38,769 nucleotides of DNA, from NCBI GenBank assembly GCA_019429305.1, contig JAHYIR010000019.1, positions 1 to 38,769 on the forward strand. The letters are read 5' to 3'. Source of the DNA: Candidatus Cloacimonadota bacterium. Lineage in GTDB: Bacteria; Cloacimonadota; Cloacimonadia; Cloacimonadales; JAJBBL01. Shown in pieces: positions 8,813 to 16,783 of the stretch. A program made the translations under genes and the position numbers. How positions within the stretch are numbered: position 1 is the first letter of the stretch; each line of letters starts with the position of its first letter. The notes below the pieces were generated by a model. That model saw only the letters and a list, made by a program, of their open reading frames with translations, was not told where the DNA came from and ran no database searches.

Positions 8813-9916
8813 TTACCTGAGTTTAATGGTTGCTAAACCTATTGCTGCGAATAGTGCAGCTATGATCCAAAACCGAACGACGATTTTTTCTTCCGGTATC
8901 CCTTTCTTTTCAAAGTGATGATGCAAAGGGGCACAAAGAAATACTCGTTTCCCTGTACCTGTTTTAATTCGCGTATATTTGAAATAGTACCTTTGGATTA
9001 AAGTAGATAGTGCTTCCATAATAAATACACCACAAACAATAGCGAAGAAGATTTCTTCCTTTAGTAAGAGAGCTAAAGTAGCCATGATGCCGCCCAGAGT
9101 GAGAGAACCAATATCTCCCATAAATACTTGAGCAGGTTTAGAATTAAACCACAGAAAACCAAGAATAGTACCAATGATCGCTGCGATAAAAACAGTCAAT
9201 TCTCCCGCTTCACGAATAAAATTCAGTTGCAGGTATTCTGAGTGATTAACATTACCCTTAATATATGCCATGACACCGAGAGCCAGAGCCGCTATCGCCA
9301 GAGTACCTCCCGCTAATCCATCTAATCCATCGGTAATATTAACAGCATTCGAAGTTCCGACGATCATCACTACTACAAAGGGGAAATACAACCAACCCAA
9401 AGGAAGCAAAAAATCTTTGAAAAAGGGCACACTAATAGTCGTGAAAGCTTGTCTGTCCGAAGTTCCAAGATAAATTGCCAACACTACAATTACTGAGAGG
9501 GAGATCTGACCGATCAGCTTATAACGAGCTATTAATCCCTTCTTATAATTCATCATGTTCTTCAGGTAATCGTCAATAAAGCCGATACCACCCAACCAGA
9601 AAGCAACCAGAAGCATTATGAGTACATAGCTGTTAGTCAGATTATTCCACAAGATAACAGCTAAAATCAAAGCTGTAAGGATGATCAAACCACCCATTGT
9701 CGGTGTACCGTTTTTACTTTGATGCGTCTCCGGAACATGCTCATTTATCGTCTCTACAACCTTGCCCTTTTTCAGCATTCTGATCATTTTGGGACCAATA
9801 AAGAGAGAGAAAAGCAAAGCAGTGATAAATGCAGCGATTGCCCTGAATGTGACATAACGGAAGACATTGAAAATTATAGATTGCTCTACTAAGGGCGAAA
9901 AAAGATGATACAACAT
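8813..9916 (-). CDS. mraY: Phospho-MurNAc-pentapeptide translocase MraY
   Basis: MraY transfers phospho-MurNAc-pentapeptide to undecaprenyl phosphate, making lipid I. It is a 367-residue, roughly ten-helix membrane enzyme. Visible motifs are the early THQSKNGTPTMGGL loop, the magnesium/substrate segment FIDDYLK, NITDGLDGLAGG, and the histidine-rich APLHHHFEKKGIPE loop near the C-terminus. All expected acidic residues are present. Its ATG shares one base with the murE-murF stop (TAATG), so translation is likely coupled to the fusion protein. Confidence 0.97.
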   Translation of the reverse strand: MLYHLFSPLVEQSIIFNVFRYVTFRAIAAFITALLFSLFIGPKMIRMLKKGKVVETINEHVPETHQSKNGTPTMGGLIILTALILAVILWNNLTNSYVLIMLLVAFWLGGIGFIDDYLKNMMNYKKGLIARYKLIGQISLSVIVVLAIYLGTSDRQAFTTISVPFFKDFLLPLGWLYFPFVVVMIVGTSNAVNITDGLDGLAGGTLAIAALALGVMAYIKGNVNHSEYLQLNFIREAGELTVFIAAIIGTILGFLWFNSKPAQVFMGDIGSLTLGGIMATLALLLKEEIFFAIVCGVFIMEALSTLIQRYYFKYTRIKTGTGKRVFLCAPLHHHFEKKGIPEEKIVVRFWIIAALFAAIGLATIKLR

Positions 9917-12900
9917 TACAACCTTCCTTTGATTTTTTCGAGGTGAATACTATGAGAACCCTTGATGAGTATGACAGCTTTTTTTGCTAAATGAGCGAGA
10001 AGATCCGAAGCTAAAAGAGCTTCGACATTCTTAAAGTGTCTTTCTCCTTCATATAGCTTAGATAGATTTCCTACGGTAATTATCTGAGGTACTATTTGAT
10101 GATGTTTGCTCCTATCAGTTATATGATCCCTTATCTCCAGATGATATTTTTCTGAATCGTTACCTAATTCCAACATATCTCCGAGAATAGCAATATGAGG
10201 TTCTTTTTTCTCACGTAGCAACCAATAATCTATTGCCAGTTTCATACTGATAGGATTGGCATTATAACAATCTGAGATAATCAGACGATCTTTTTCGTAA
10301 TAGATCTCCATTCTGTCTTGGAGCGATACTGGTAAATCTAATCCTGACTGTATAGTCTCTCTCTCAAACCCGAAGTTTTTAGCAAGAGCAACTGCAAAAG
10401 CTGCATTAAGAATGTTAAAAGGTAGATCAGAAGCAATCTTGTATGATTCATTATTGAGCACAAACCTACTGTTATTTTGAGCCAGATCTATTATCTTAAC
10501 AATATAGTTTTTATGGTGTTTAACCCCTTTTTCTTCAAAACCTATCCGTAATAGATTTCCAGGAAGATCATCAAAATAAGGATCGTGAAGTGGTATCAGA
10601 GCAAACCATAAATCTCGCTTCAAGAGAGCACTCTTTTCGCGAAAGACCCCATCCAGATCCTGTAAAAACTCTAAATGAGATGGTCCAATGTTAGTGATAA
10701 TTGCTATTTCTGGTTCACAGATGTCGGCTAATCTCTGAATTTCTCCGAAATGGTTAGAACCCACTTCGATAATTGCCATGTATTGATAACTTGATAGCCT
10801 GAATAGCGTTTTGGAGACGCCTAAAATGTTATTCTCATTGGCAAAATTTTTCAGCACGGGTTGTGATTTAATCGATAAGATATTATAACAGTATTCTTTT
10901 GTTGTAGTTTTCCCACTACTTCCTGTTATTGCAACAATCGGTACATTAAAGAGAGAACGATACTTCTTTGCTAATAGAGAATAGGCATCCTGCGCATTAT
11001 TAACCCTAATGATCCTTTGAGAATCTAATGTATTCTTCACACCTTCAAATTCAAAATCTTCATCAACAACAGCCCAGTTATTCTTAAATTTTAGAGCTTC
11101 TGAGACGTACTTATGTCCATCAAAGTTTTCACCCCTGAGAGCAAAAAAGAGAGAATTGTCACCTATAGTTCGTGTGTCTGTTGACACACTTTGAAATGTC
11201 AAATTAAGTTCTGTTAGCCCCCTACTCCTGAGAAGTTCAATTCGTGAGCTGTTATCGTATAACATTATATTCTTATTGGTTTTTTGTTGCTGAGAGCAAT
11301 AAGCATCGAAATCCCTATTTAACTCCAGCAGCAATCTAACCTGTATTAGATCAAGAGGTACCGATGTTCTTATAGAAGCTGGTGAATGGGATAAACAGAA
11401 ACTAACAGGAGCATCGCTCTCTCGTTCCCTCGCTCTCCGCCCTTCGCCTTTCGCCCCCTCGTATCTTTTACTTATGGCATCCTGACTGATCAGATAGTCA
11501 TCGAAGGGAATTTTTCCCGAGGAGAGCTCTTGATAGGTTTCGTGCCCTTTACCGGCAATGAGCAAGATGTCTTTCTTGCTGATCAAACTGATAGCAGTTC
11601 GAATGGCTTCCTCACGATCTACTACAATCCAGTAGTTTGACAAAGGATGAAGGTGACCGATCAGATCAATAATTATATCAAGCGGATTTTCACTTCTTGG
11701 ATTATCCGATGTGATGATAGCATAGTCTGCATGTTGCAGGATAGCATTAGTCATCTCCTTTCTTTTCCCTTTATCCCTATCTCCTCCAGCACCAATAACA
11801 GTGATCAGTCTTCCTTTTGTCTCAAATTCCGATAGGTCACGGTTTTTTCCCTGCAGTACACTTTTAAGAGTGCTGCAAACTGTCTTCAAGGCATCGGGTG
11901 TATGGGCATAATCGATATAACAAGAGATGTTATGATCATTTGCTACTTTTTGCAATCTACCTTTGATATAAGTTGGCAATGAAGTGGTTATTCTATCTAA
12001 ATCGAGTTGAGGAGCAGCAATTTTGCTTGCTGTTACAGCAGCCGCTATATTGAAAGCATTATGCACCCCTAATAAATGAGTTGAAATTTTTATAGATTTC
12101 TTCTGATCTTTGATGCTATCAGTAAACATTTTATCAGTCAGATCCAAGTTGAATATAGTTTCTGACAGATCTCTTTTATCAACCCGAAATGATATATCCC
12201 CCTCAGTTTGTTCCGAAATAGAGTATTTTGCTCCTTGATACTCATTGTATAACTTTTTCCCATAAGGGTCATCTATGTTGATCAGGGCTACACTGGCTTT
12301 GTCCTTTAGATATTTGAAGAGCTTCTTTTTACTTTGATAGTAATCTTCCATATCTTTATGAAAGTCTAAATGTTCCCGGGTTAGATTAGTAAACACTGCT
12401 ATATTAAATTTAAGTCCATATACACGATCGAGTTTCAGGGCATGTGATGAGACTTCCATTACTACGAATTTGATCTTTTCCTGCCGCATTTTTTGCAAAA
12501 TTTCATTCAATTCAGTTATATCAGGAGTTGTACGTTCCAGCGAATAATGTTCACCATTGATTGAATAACCCAAAGTACCGATCGTCGCAACTGATAATCC
12601 CTGTTTCAGCATGATGTTTTCTATGATCTTGACGATTGATGTCTTCCCGTTTGTCCCGGTAACACCGATAAGAAAAAGATCTGCAGAAGGGTCATTCAGA
12701 TAGAGAGCAGCTAATAAAGCTAAAGCTTTTCTGGTATCCGAAACAACGATTTGTCTAATCTTATTTTCTGTATCTTCTTGCTCGCAGATGATCAATTTAA
12801 TACCATCTTCTATTGCCTGTTTGACAAATCTATGACCATCAAAATTACTTCCTCTGATACAGACAAAGGATCTGATAATTCGTTCTTCGCCCATCGCCCT

Positions 12901-13044
12901 TCGCGCCCTCGTATCTGTGACAGGATAATCTACTAATAGAGAGTAATCATCAACTGAAATATTCCGGAGTGTTCTAAATAATCCGGCAGATCTCAGTTGA
13001 TCAATGACCTCTCTTAGAGTTATAGATTTGCTTTGATCCTGCAT
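9916..13044 (-). CDS. murE-murF: MurE-MurF fusion ligase
   Basis: A single 1042-residue frame encodes two successive peptidoglycan ligases. MurE (about 1-526) adds the third residue. Its ATP loop GVTGTNGKT is at 127-135, and DNPRSE in its C-terminal domain points to meso-diaminopimelate. MurF (about 594-1042) adds D-Ala-D-Ala and has its own ATP loop ITGSSGKTTTKEY near 703-715. The MurF part is full length from an internal Met594. The 65-residue linker is low-complexity and partly encoded by a G-rich heptamer array (KRYEGAKGEGRRARERE). A second heptamer array interrupts MurE just after the conserved DTR (44-46) and adds about seven residues. MurE-MurF fusions are known elsewhere, for example in Bordetella. 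The ATG overlaps ftsI by 25 bp and no strong Shine-Dalgarno is visible. Confidence 0.95.
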   Translation of the reverse strand: MQDQSKSITLREVIDQLRSAGLFRTLRNISVDDYSLLVDYPVTDTRARRAMGEERIIRSFVCIRGSNFDGHRFVKQAIEDGIKLIICEQEDTENKIRQIVVSDTRKALALLAALYLNDPSADLFLIGVTGTNGKTSIVKIIENIMLKQGLSVATIGTLGYSINGEHYSLERTTPDITELNEILQKMRQEKIKFVVMEVSSHALKLDRVYGLKFNIAVFTNLTREHLDFHKDMEDYYQSKKKLFKYLKDKASVALINIDDPYGKKLYNEYQGAKYSISEQTEGDISFRVDKRDLSETIFNLDLTDKMFTDSIKDQKKSIKISTHLLGVHNAFNIAAAVTASKIAAPQLDLDRITTSLPTYIKGRLQKVANDHNISCYIDYAHTPDALKTVCSTLKSVLQGKNRDLSEFETKGRLITVIGAGGDRDKGKRKEMTNAILQHADYAIITSDNPRSENPLDIIIDLIGHLHPLSNYWIVVDREEAIRTAISLISKKDILLIAGKGHETYQELSSGKIPFDDYLISQDAISKRYEGAKGEGRRARERESDAPVSFCLSHSPASIRTSVPLDLIQVRLLLELNRDFDAYCSQQQKTNKNIMLYDNSSRIELLRSRGLTELNLTFQSVSTDTRTIGDNSLFFALRGENFDGHKYVSEALKFKNNWAVVDEDFEFEGVKNTLDSQRIIRVNNAQDAYSLLAKKYRSLFNVPIVAITGSSGKTTTKEYCYNILSIKSQPVLKNFANENNILGVSKTLFRLSSYQYMAIIEVGSNHFGEIQRLADICEPEIAIITNIGPSHLEFLQDLDGVFREKSALLKRDLWFALIPLHDPYFDDLPGNLLRIGFEEKGVKHHKNYIVKIIDLAQNNSRFVLNNESYKIASDLPFNILNAAFAVALAKNFGFERETIQSGLDLPVSLQDRMEIYYEKDRLIISDCYNANPISMKLAIDYWLLREKKEPHIAILGDMLELGNDSEKYHLEIRDHITDRSKHHQIVPQIITVGNLSKLYEGERHFKNVEALLASDLLAHLAKKAVILIKGSHSIHLEKIKGRL
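11411..11463 (-). repeat. G-rich heptamer array in the MurE-MurF linker
   Basis: On the minus strand the sequence starts TACGAGGGGGCGAAAGGCGA and continues as degenerate 7-mers (GCGAAAG, GCGAAGG, GCGGAGA, GCGAGGG and decayed units). The first 34 columns agree with the array in the MurE N-terminus (12875-12913) at about 29 positions. The array is translated as a charged Arg/Glu/Gly stretch from Tyr528, in the inter-domain linker. Confidence 0.7.
12875..12913 (-). repeat. G-rich heptamer array inside the MurE coding region
   Basis: The minus strand reads TACGAGG, two extra bases, then GCGAAGG, GCGATGG, GCGAAGA and ACGAATT. It matches the ftsL-ftsI spacer copy (15247-15284) at about 33 of 39 columns with one gap. 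It codes for ARRAMGEERII directly after the conserved DTR motif. Three heptamers total 21 nt, so the reading frame is kept. Confidence 0.75.
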
Positions 13045-15248
13045 GTTGCCCCAACATCTATACTTCTACCGGCTGGTATTGACTGATAGGATACTACACC
13101 CATCCCTTCAACTACCAGATGTAGATTAAACTTCTTAGCTTCAGCAACTGCTTGCCGTAAGGTTAACCCTATAAGGGAGGGCATTACTTGCTCAGCCGGC
13201 TCTTCCTCAGCCATTCGGCTTGGATTCTCAGCCACAATAATAACGATCTGTTCCTGATCGATCTGTACTCCCTGCTTTGGCAATTGGTTAATGATGACAA
13301 TATTATCCGGATCGGTTACACCTTCGATCTGGTATTTGATATTATTACGCTCCAAGATATTTTGAGCTCTGCTCAGCCGCATTCCTGTTACATTAGGCAT
13401 AGTGACAAATTGCTGTTCCTGTAACCGTATTTTAGGTACAATGTTATAATCGGGTAAAGCGAGTATCTGTTCGGTGATCTTGCGGAATGTTACTGTGGCT
13501 GAAGTAGAGGCGTGTCGATATCTATAAGATGGTTCATCGTAGAGAACCAAACAAACGAGTCTCGGATCTTCTGCAGGGTAAAAACCGACGAAATTCGCTA
13601 TATATTTGTTTGAATATCCTACCTGACCTGCTGCCTGTTTTTGGGCAGTTCCCGTTTTACCGGCGATATTAATATAAGAAAGCTTTGTGGCTGTACCGGT
13701 TCCATATTCAACAACATCCTGCATTATCGTTTTCAGAGTATCAAGAGCTGCTTTGTTAGATAGGGTTCTGATCCTCTGTGGTGAGTTCTCTCTGATCAGG
13801 CGGTGATTCTCATCAATAACCCGGCTCACGATATATGGACGCATTAACCTTCCTTCATTGGCTAAAGCACCGTAAGCAGTAATTAGTTGCAAAGGGGTAA
13901 CAGATATTTCCTGACCGAATGAAATTGAATGCAGAGAATAACCTTGCCAATCTCGCAGTTTGCGCAACAACCCGGCACTTTCACCATACAAGTCAGATCC
14001 GGTTCTATTACCAAAACCAAACGATATCATCGTGTCATACAACGATCTTGACCCTATCCGATCTGCTATCTTGACAGTACCAACATTACTTGATTTAATA
14101 ATAACATCTCTGGCAGAGAGATCATGAAACTCCTTGGCATCACTGATCGTCCTGCCATGTTCTGTTGTATATTTTCGACAATCAAATATCTCATTGGTTT
14201 TAACTAACCTTTTTTCTAAAGCAGCCAGCATAGTAAAGGGCTTGAGAGTAGAACCCGGTTCAAACATATAGGTAGTTGCTAAATTCAATGAAACTCTGAT
14301 CTCAGAAGTTGAGCGATCTTGATCAGAAGAGGTTATGCTCGACATTGCCAGTATTTCGCCTGTTTTGGGGTTCATAACGATGCCAACACTATTTTTTGCT
14401 CCAAAGAGTGTTAGCCCTTCTCTTAAATTCTTCTCCACGATATCTTGGATCCGGTAATCTATCGTTAAGATAAGAGAATTTCCGTTCTTCACAGCTTGTC
14501 TGCCAATGTTCGGTATTTTGATCGGGTTTCTCCGCCCATCAAAAAACATCTTATCCCACCCATAGACTCCTCGCAGATCCCTGTCGTAGATCTCTTCAAT
14601 TCCATTTACACCCTGTAATTGACTCAATTCTGAAAGTGGCTCCTGAGTGCTTGTATAAATAGCGTTACCGATAAATCGAGAGCCGATATTCCCTTTGGGA
14701 TAAACTCTCTGCTGCATACTATACTTCTTTCTTAAACCGGACTGATAGTTTTTTTTCTTCAACTCCCGTTCAATAGCTACTATATCTGATTCTTTTATTC
14801 TATCGTTTATATAAATACTCGACTGACCAGTCGGGCTGCTTAACCTGTTCAGAACCGCCTGTCTCGATAAATGAGAATTTGCCGAGATGATATTGGCAAT
14901 ATTTCGGTAATCCTCTGGCAATTTATTCCGGTCATTTTCCCTAAAACTATTTAGCATAGATCGGTCGTAATCTATCTGGTAAAATCTTACTGTCCGTACT
15001 AAAAGTTCACGGTTCCTATCATATATATTGCCCCGTAGAGGAGTAATTAGCGTTGTTGTAGCTTTGTAACGGGGATCATTCAGACCATGCAGATTGAGTA
15101 TCTGCACTCCGAACAGATAAAAAGTCCAAAAGATAATTGCCCATGATATCAAGAACATAAAAGCAAAAAAACGTTTCATCATTCTTTTGTCTTCAGCGCT
15201 CTTCAGAGCTTCTCTTAATGAATATTGTTTTGGTTTCTTAAATTTCAT
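13020..15248 (-). CDS. ftsI: Septal transpeptidase FtsI (PBP3/PBP2x type) with two PASTA domains
   Basis: FtsI is the class B penicillin-binding protein that crosslinks septal peptidoglycan and is the partner of FtsW. The 742-residue product has a cytoplasmic tail, one transmembrane helix (about 26-48), a PBP dimerisation region starting TPLRGNIYDRN (69-79), and then the transpeptidase domain. Its active-site motifs are STLK (333-336), SSN (386-388) and KTGT (531-534). Two C-terminal PASTA-like domains follow, about 620-680 (MPNVTGMRLSRAQ) and 688-742 (MPSLIGLTLRQAVA). This gives it the architecture of Spo0V/PBP2x-like enzymes rather than of E. coli FtsI. It lies downstream of ftsL across a 37-bp spacer made of a heptamer repeat, which also supplies the purine-rich ribosome-binding sequence. 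Confidence 0.96.
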   Translation of the reverse strand: MKFKKPKQYSLREALKSAEDKRMMKRFFAFMFLISWAIIFWTFYLFGVQILNLHGLNDPRYKATTTLITPLRGNIYDRNRELLVRTVRFYQIDYDRSMLNSFRENDRNKLPEDYRNIANIISANSHLSRQAVLNRLSSPTGQSSIYINDRIKESDIVAIERELKKKNYQSGLRKKYSMQQRVYPKGNIGSRFIGNAIYTSTQEPLSELSQLQGVNGIEEIYDRDLRGVYGWDKMFFDGRRNPIKIPNIGRQAVKNGNSLILTIDYRIQDIVEKNLREGLTLFGAKNSVGIVMNPKTGEILAMSSITSSDQDRSTSEIRVSLNLATTYMFEPGSTLKPFTMLAALEKRLVKTNEIFDCRKYTTEHGRTISDAKEFHDLSARDVIIKSSNVGTVKIADRIGSRSLYDTMISFGFGNRTGSDLYGESAGLLRKLRDWQGYSLHSISFGQEISVTPLQLITAYGALANEGRLMRPYIVSRVIDENHRLIRENSPQRIRTLSNKAALDTLKTIMQDVVEYGTGTATKLSYINIAGKTGTAQKQAAGQVGYSNKYIANFVGFYPAEDPRLVCLVLYDEPSYRYRHASTSATVTFRKITEQILALPDYNIVPKIRLQEQQFVTMPNVTGMRLSRAQNILERNNIKYQIEGVTDPDNIVIINQLPKQGVQIDQEQIVIIVAENPSRMAEEEPAEQVMPSLIGLTLRQAVAEAKKFNLHLVVEGMGVVSYQSIPAGRSIDVGATCRIKANL

Positions 15249-15284
15249 AATTCATTCTTCCCCTTCACCCTTAGCTCCCTCGTA
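15247..15284 (-). repeat. G-rich heptamer array forming the ftsL-ftsI spacer
   Basis: The minus strand begins TACGAGGGAGCTAAGGGTGA and ends GAAGAATGAATTAT, running into the ftsI start codon. It is about 85 percent identical to the MurE-internal copy. Its GAAGGGGAAG segment lies where the ftsI Shine-Dalgarno would be, so the repeat may also act as the ribosome-binding site. Confidence 0.7.
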
Positions 15285-15285
15285 A

Positions 15286-15624
15286 TCACCTTGTTAATGC
15301 TTCAGCAGAGGTTGTTATAGGATCGAGGAAAGTGAAGAAGGTTCTATTACTTCTCACATCCTGATAGATCACATGGACATTATCCGGATCAGTATGATTA
15401 AAGATCATATCCAGCTCATTCGTCGCTATCTCAACAATACGGCTGTAAGATCTTAGTTCATCGTAAGTAGATGTCAAATCATCGTTAGTCGCCTTTTCTC
15501 CCTTCAACTCAGAGTCTATTCCCAGAATATTTTTGTTAGTCATAACAATTTCGTTTTTCAGGCGAAACTGGATATAGATAGAAAAAAATATCAGGACTAT
15601 TAAAAAGAGTAACTTAGGTTTCAT
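15286..15624 (-). CDS. ftsL: FtsL-like cell division protein
   Basis: A 112-residue bitopic protein with a transmembrane helix at about 3-20 and then a polar, heptad-like segment of about 45 residues. This is the normal FtsL/DivIC layout. FtsL forms a coiled coil with FtsB and connects FtsQ to FtsW-FtsI. Primary sequence is poorly conserved in this family, so the call depends on size, topology and position between rsmH and ftsI. AAGGAG stands 6-7 nt before the ATG. A 226-bp gap containing a long stem-loop and heptamer repeats separates it from rsmH. Confidence 0.85.
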   Translation of the reverse strand: MKPKLLFLIVLIFFSIYIQFRLKNEIVMTNKNILGIDSELKGEKATNDDLTSTYDELRSYSRIVEIATNELDMIFNHTDPDNVHVIYQDVRSNRTFFTFLDPITTSAEALTR

Positions 15625-15671
15625 GATCCTTCTCCTTACTGTAGATTAGTCTGTGAATATTTCAAGCTTAA

Positions 15672-15772
15672 ATACCAGCTAAAGCCGGTGATACTGCCGC
15701 TCTTCATCAAATTGGTAAGCCCAAGTCAATGTGGCTATCAGATTTGGTGAAGAGCAGCGTTCCGGTAGCTTG
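15672..15772 (-). other. Long imperfect stem-loop between rsmH and ftsL
   Basis: The arms GCTCTTCATCAAAT (15699-15712) and ATTTGGTGAAGAGC (15742-15755) pair over 14 positions with one G-U wobble. An outer partial pair is AGCTAAAGCCGG (15678-15689) with CCGGTAGCT (15762-15770). The structure would lie in the ftsL leader of the dcw transcript. It may be a structured leader RNA, a processing or attenuation site, or a MITE-like repeat. I do not recognise a known family. Confidence 0.5.
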
Positions 15773-15795
15773 TTATTTCTCCCTTTGTTTTTTCC

Positions 15796-15863
15796 CTGAT
15801 TACTGATTACCGATCACTGCTTTTAAGCTTCCTCTGGTTTTCACTAATAACTAATAACTATTT
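15796..15863. repeat. Degenerate heptanucleotide repeats at the rsmH 3' end
   Basis: The plus strand reads CTGATTA, CTGATTA, CCGATCA, CTG (15796-15819), and after 23 bp ACTAATA, ACTAATA, ACT (15843-15859). The second array overlaps the rsmH stop codon, contributing its last residues. Such arrays resemble the short tandemly repeated heptamers (STRR) described from cyanobacterial genomes. Confidence 0.6.
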
Positions 15864-16783
15864 ATTCTCTCTGCTACCCGCATCTTAGCACTTCTTGCCT
15901 GCCTATTCTCTGCAACTTCTTCCGGTGATGGCAGTAACGGTCTTTTTGTTATGATCTTTAACTTTTTTTTCTTATTACAAATACATTTGGGAAACTTGGG
16001 TGGACAGATACATTCTTTCTCTTCCTGAACAAACAGTTGTTTCACTGTTCGGTCTTCTAAGCTATGATATGAAATAACAACGATTCTTCCGGTCGGATTT
16101 ATTAATTCTACTGCATCATAAAGAGCTGCTTTTAATGCTTCCAACTCCCCATTGATATAGATCCTGATCCCTTGAAATATTCTTGCCTTGGCTTTTATTT
16201 TATAAGCTGAGTGAGTACTCTTATCAATGATCTCACTCAAATCTAAAGTTGTCTCGATCGGACGGATCTGACGCTGTTTAATGATACCTAAAGCTATCCT
16301 GTACGCCTCTCTCTCTTCACCATATTCTCTGAATATCTTGGTTAATTCTTCTAATGAATAGGTGTTAACAACATCGTGAGCAGTCAGTTCATCTTGTTGG
16401 TTCATTCTCATGTCTAATCTACCATCAAGATCAAAACTCATTCCCCGTGATGGTGTTGAGATCTGACTAAATGAAACTCCCAGATCAAATAATATACCAT
16501 CAATTTTGGTTATTCTCTCCAAAGCAAGCCGTGATCTAATATTGACAAAATTATCATTAAAGATCAAAAATCTTTCTCTGTTCGACTCTTTTAAGTTATG
16601 ATTATGTCTGATCGCCTCTTCATCCCGGTCGAAAGAATATAATCTCACAGTTTTGTTTGCCTGCAAAATTGCTGATGAATGCCCTCCGCCACCCAAAGTA
16701 GCATCAACATAGATCCCATTATCTTTCAACGCTAAATAGGAGATTGCTTCCTTCAGCATGACAGGTTTATGATAGTGGATCAT
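15851..16783 (-). CDS. rsmH: 16S rRNA (cytosine-1402-N4)-methyltransferase RsmH
   Basis: RsmH (MraW) methylates N4 of C1402 in the decoding centre of 16S rRNA, using S-adenosylmethionine. The 310-residue product has the SAM-binding motif DATLGGGGHSSAIL (27-40), the conserved GILFDLGVSF and SRGMSFDLDGRLDMRM segments, and a C-terminal YHSLEDRTVKQ motif. Length is typical. Its ATG overlaps the mraZ stop (ATGA), as in most dcw operons. The stop codon lies inside a heptamer array (ACTAATA units on the plus strand). Confidence 0.97.
   Translation of the reverse strand: MIHYHKPVMLKEAISYLALKDNGIYVDATLGGGGHSSAILQANKTVRLYSFDRDEEAIRHNHNLKESNRERFLIFNDNFVNIRSRLALERITKIDGILFDLGVSFSQISTPSRGMSFDLDGRLDMRMNQQDELTAHDVVNTYSLEELTKIFREYGEEREAYRIALGIIKQRQIRPIETTLDLSEIIDKSTHSAYKIKAKARIFQGIRIYINGELEALKAALYDAVELINPTGRIVVISYHSLEDRTVKQLFVQEEKECICPPKFPKCICNKKKKLKIITKRPLLPSPEEVAENRQARSAKMRVAERINSY

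Noticed and set aside
10860-13044. Frameshift or assembly error joining murE and murF
   Set aside because: The frame is continuous over more than 3 kb, both halves are intact, and MurE-MurF fusions are known; an error cannot be fully excluded without reads.
15796-15863. CRISPR array
   Set aside because: Repeat units are only 7 nt, tandem, without spacers; no cas genes are in the window.
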